A stretch of DNA of 64,000 nt from Caulobacter henricii (GTDB lineage Bacteria > Pseudomonadota > Alphaproteobacteria > Caulobacterales > Caulobacteraceae), in NCBI RefSeq assembly GCF_001414055.1, contig NZ_CP013002.1, forward strand, positions 700,501 to 764,500, read 5' to 3'. The translations under genes and the position numbers were made by a program. Positions 62,247 through 64,000 of this stretch are shown piece by piece. The stretch's first letter is position 1, and every line of letters begins with the position of its first letter. Below the pieces are notes generated by a model. The model saw nothing but the letters and a program-made list of their open reading frames with translations, was not told the DNA's origin and did no database searches.

Positions 62247-62310
62247 GGCAGGCAAAAGCCCACCGGCAGTCAAAATGACGTCGGATCTCCTCGAATAGGA
62301 ACCATTCGCA

Positions 62311-63132
62311 ATGGCGCTGAATAGCATCAACACGAACAGCGGCGCGCTTATCGCTCTGCAAAACCTGAACACCACCAACTCGGAACTGTCGAACGTCCAG
62401 CAGCGCATCAACACCGGCAAGAAGGTGGGCAGCGCCAAGGACAATGGCGCGATCTGGGCTACGGCCAAGAACCAGTCTTCGATGGCCTCCTCGCTGAACT
62501 CGGTGAAGGACTCGCTGCAACGCGGTCAGTCGACCATCGATGTGGCCCTGGCCGCCGGCGACACGATCACCGACCTGCTGGGCAAGATGAAGGAAAAGGC
62601 CCTGGCCGCTTCCGACACCTCGCTCAACACCGCCAGCTTCAACGCTCTGAAGTCGGACTTTGAGTCCCTGCGCGATCAGGTGACCAAGGCCGCCACGAAC
62701 GCCAAGTTCAATGGCGTCAGCATCGCTGATGGCACCACCACCAAGCTGACCTTCCTGGCCAACCAGGACGGCTCGGGCTTCACCATCAACGCCAAGACCC
62801 TCTCGCTGGCCGGTATCGGCCTGACGACCACCTCGACCTTCGCTGACGCTACCGCTGCCAAGACCATGATCGCCACGGTGACCACGGCCCTGCAGACGGC
62901 GACCAACAAGCTGGCCTCGCTGGGCACCAGCTCGGTCGGCCTGGACACCCACCTGACCTTCGTCGGCAAGCTGCAAGACAGCCTCGACGCCGGTGTGGGC
63001 AATCTGGTTGATGCTGACCTGGCCAAGGAAAGCGCCAAGCTGCAGTCGCTGCAAACCAAGCAGCAGCTGGGCGTGCAGGCGCTGTCGATTGCCAACCAGG
63101 CATCGTCCTCGATCCTGAGCCTGTTCCGCTAA
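62311..63132 (+). CDS. Flagellin
   Basis: A 273-residue flagellin, the length typical of Caulobacter flagellins. The N-terminal helix is [45 protein letters not shown] and the C-terminal helix is [35 protein letters not shown]. The central domain is short. It is transcribed from the sigma-54 promoter at 62231-62246. Neighbouring flaF, flbT or other flagellin genes are not present in the window, so this may be an isolated extra flagellin locus. Confidence 0.96.
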   Translation: MALNSINTNSGALIALQNLNTTNSELSNVQQRINTGKKVGSAKDNGAIWATAKNQSSMASSLNSVKDSLQRGQSTIDVALAAGDTITDLLGKMKEKALAASDTSLNTASFNALKSDFESLRDQVTKAATNAKFNGVSIADGTTTKLTFLANQDGSGFTINAKTLSLAGIGLTTTSTFADATAAKTMIATVTTALQTATNKLASLGTSSVGLDTHLTFVGKLQDSLDAGVGNLVDADLAKESAKLQSLQTKQQLGVQALSIANQASSSILSLFR

Positions 63133-63153
63133 AGACAAGCGGATAAGAGACGG

Positions 63154-63184
63154 AAAGGGCGGGTCCTCGGACCCGCCCTTTTTC
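63154..63184. terminator. Rho-independent terminator after flagellin
   Basis: AAAGGGCGGGTC (63154-63165) and GACCCGCCCTTT (63170-63181) form a perfect 12-bp stem with a CTCG loop, followed by further T residues. On the opposite strand A-rich sequence lets it serve the convergent esterase gene too. Confidence 0.92.
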
Positions 63185-63186
63185 GT

Positions 63187-64000
63187 TCAGGGCAGCAGGT
63201 TGCGGCGGAGCGCCGGAAACAGCCCGGCCAGGGCCTTTGCCACTTCGGCCGAGACCTGATCGGCCCCTGCCGGGCCCAGATGGGTATAGTCGAAGGCGAG
63301 CTTGGGCGTGCCCATGGGTTCGTCGGCAGCGGTCGGCGGCGGGGCAGGTGGAGCAGGGGGGGCAGGTGGAGGCGGAGCGGTTCCGGGGACCACCGGCTCA
63401 TAGGCCTTGACGCTGATCGTCGTACCACTGCGCGCCGCCTCGACCACGGCGACCGGCGGCGGGACCTGAGCCAGGTCCAGGGCCGCGACAGGGCCCATGG
63501 CCTGGACGGAGGCGAAGCTCTGGGCATGCAGATCGATCAGCGGCACGTTCAGGGTAGCAGCCACCTCTCGGATAGCCTGCGCCCAGGGCCCCAGGTCGTC
63601 GAGCAGCTTGCCATCCTTGAACTGGCGACGGGTCAGGGGCGTGACCAGCACCGGCTGGCCGCCCGCCGCGCGGACGTCCTCGACATAGCGCTTGAGATTG
63701 GCCGGAAACTCGGTGGCCAGGTCCGTGGATCGTCCGGGCTTGCCGGGCTGATCATTGTGACCGAACTGGATCAGCACATAGGTGTCCGCAAACCCCCCGG
63801 AGCGGATCTCGTGCAGGGCGAGGGCCCAGGAGCCTTCGGCCCTGTAGCTGCCGCTGGAACGGCCCCCGCGCGCCAGGTTGATGCAGCCGATCACCGAGGT
63901 CACGTGCCGCGCACAGAAGCTGCCGCCCCAACCACTTTGCACAGCGGTCGTGGAGTCGCCGATCAGCACGATCTTGGCGGCCTTGAAGACGGGGGGATCG
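63187..64000 (-). CDS. SGNH/GDSL esterase, rhamnogalacturonan-acetylesterase-like (5' end beyond window)
   Basis: At least 271 residues of an SGNH hydrolase whose start lies past base 64000 (the frame stays open: DPPVFKAAKIVLIGDSTT). The nucleophile Ser is in IGDSTTA, the oxyanion Gly in NLARGGRSS, Asn in QFGHNDQPG and the Asp/His pair in FDYTHLGPAGA. These fit rhamnogalacturonan acetylesterases, which deacetylate pectin. A run of Pro and Ala (about PPPPAPPAPPAPPPTAADEP) interrupts the domain between the third and last blocks, which is unusual. Composition is GC-rich, like the host. Confidence 0.85.
   Translation of the reverse strand, partial: DPPVFKAAKIVLIGDSTTAVQSGWGGSFCARHVTSVIGCINLARGGRSSGSYRAEGSWALALHEIRSGGFADTYVLIQFGHNDQPGKPGRSTDLATEFPANLKRYVEDVRAAGGQPVLVTPLTRRQFKDGKLLDDLGPWAQAIREVAATLNVPLIDLHAQSFASVQAMGPVAALDLAQVPPPVAVVEAARSGTTISVKAYEPVVPGTAPPPPAPPAPPAPPPTAADEPMGTPKLAFDYTHLGPAGADQVSAEVAKALAGLFPALRRNLLP

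Larger units (their letters stand above)
61643..62310. other. 668-bp region between ROK kinase and flagellin genes
   Basis: It holds an AT-rich promoter zone for the kinase (61643-61700) with a palindrome, a doubtful small open frame (61731-61964), and about 250 bases (61965-62220) in which I see no gene. The flagellin promoter is at 62231-62246. Confidence 0.6.

Overview
The window reads as a chromosomal piece of a GC-rich alphaproteobacterium of the order Caulobacterales, most probably Caulobacter or a close relative. The signs are a 273-residue flagellin of the short Caulobacter type behind a sigma-54 promoter, a TonB-receptor/tryptophan-halogenase/glycosidase locus, several glycine-zipper envelope proteins, two GGDEF-EAL proteins, and the prfA, prmC, DUF4167 and clpB genes in conserved order. 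No tRNA, rRNA, transposase, phage gene or CRISPR array was found.

Layout. 1-3.3 kb: three tandem GT8 glycosyltransferase paralogues of very different base composition, with a decayed copy of a methyltransferase 3' end between the first two. 3.3-8.5 kb: methyltransferase, comF, glutaredoxin, a Nit-type amidase, DUF1178, then a divergent pair of persulfide-dioxygenase-like MBL hydrolase and TauE/SafE exporter with an AT-rich operator candidate between them. 8.5-15.6 kb: glycine-zipper proteins, ubiG, lysC, a PHB-depolymerase-like esterase and an EamA permease. 15.7-25.9 kb: ptsP, a RodZ-like HTH protein, ispG, a MocR regulator divergent from a LysE exporter, a small molybdopterin-fold protein, a CHASE4-like GGDEF-EAL protein and a DUF2141 protein. 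25.9-36.8 kb: prfA and a pseudouridine synthase, then an inserted block (M23 peptidase, receiver protein without the phosphoacceptor Asp, GNAT, MOSC), then prmC, DUF4167, an M48 lipoprotein and clpB. 36.9-40.8 kb: a chemoreceptor, an OprB-type porin with an apparent 3' frameshift, and a GntR/FCD regulator. 41-44.3 kb: the riboflavin operon ribD-ribE-ribBA-ribH. 44.3-51 kb: membrane protein, M28 peptidase, GNAT, thiolase, HxlR regulator and a second GGDEF-EAL protein. 51-61.7 kb: glycan-use locus (halogenase-like flavoprotein, TonB receptor, ROK regulator, GH2 glycosidase, ROK sugar kinase). 62.2-64 kb: flagellin and a truncated SGNH esterase.

How the genes fit together. The glycan locus is the clearest functional unit. 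The receptor imports an oligosaccharide, the secreted GH2 enzyme trims it, the ROK kinase phosphorylates the released sugar, and the ROK regulator and/or an unlinked LacI-type repressor senses it. Two overlapping CAGCGCTG palindromes sit upstream of the receptor. The riboflavin operon is complete for the committed steps. The ptsP, lysC, ispG, prfA, ubiG and clpB genes are core housekeeping functions.

I did not find a clearly new defence or biosynthetic system. The most unusual items are the GT8 array with its methyltransferase remnant, the inverted repeat that contains the prfA start codon, the receiver protein with Asn at the phosphorylation site, the porin frameshift and the proline-rich insertion in the terminal esterase.
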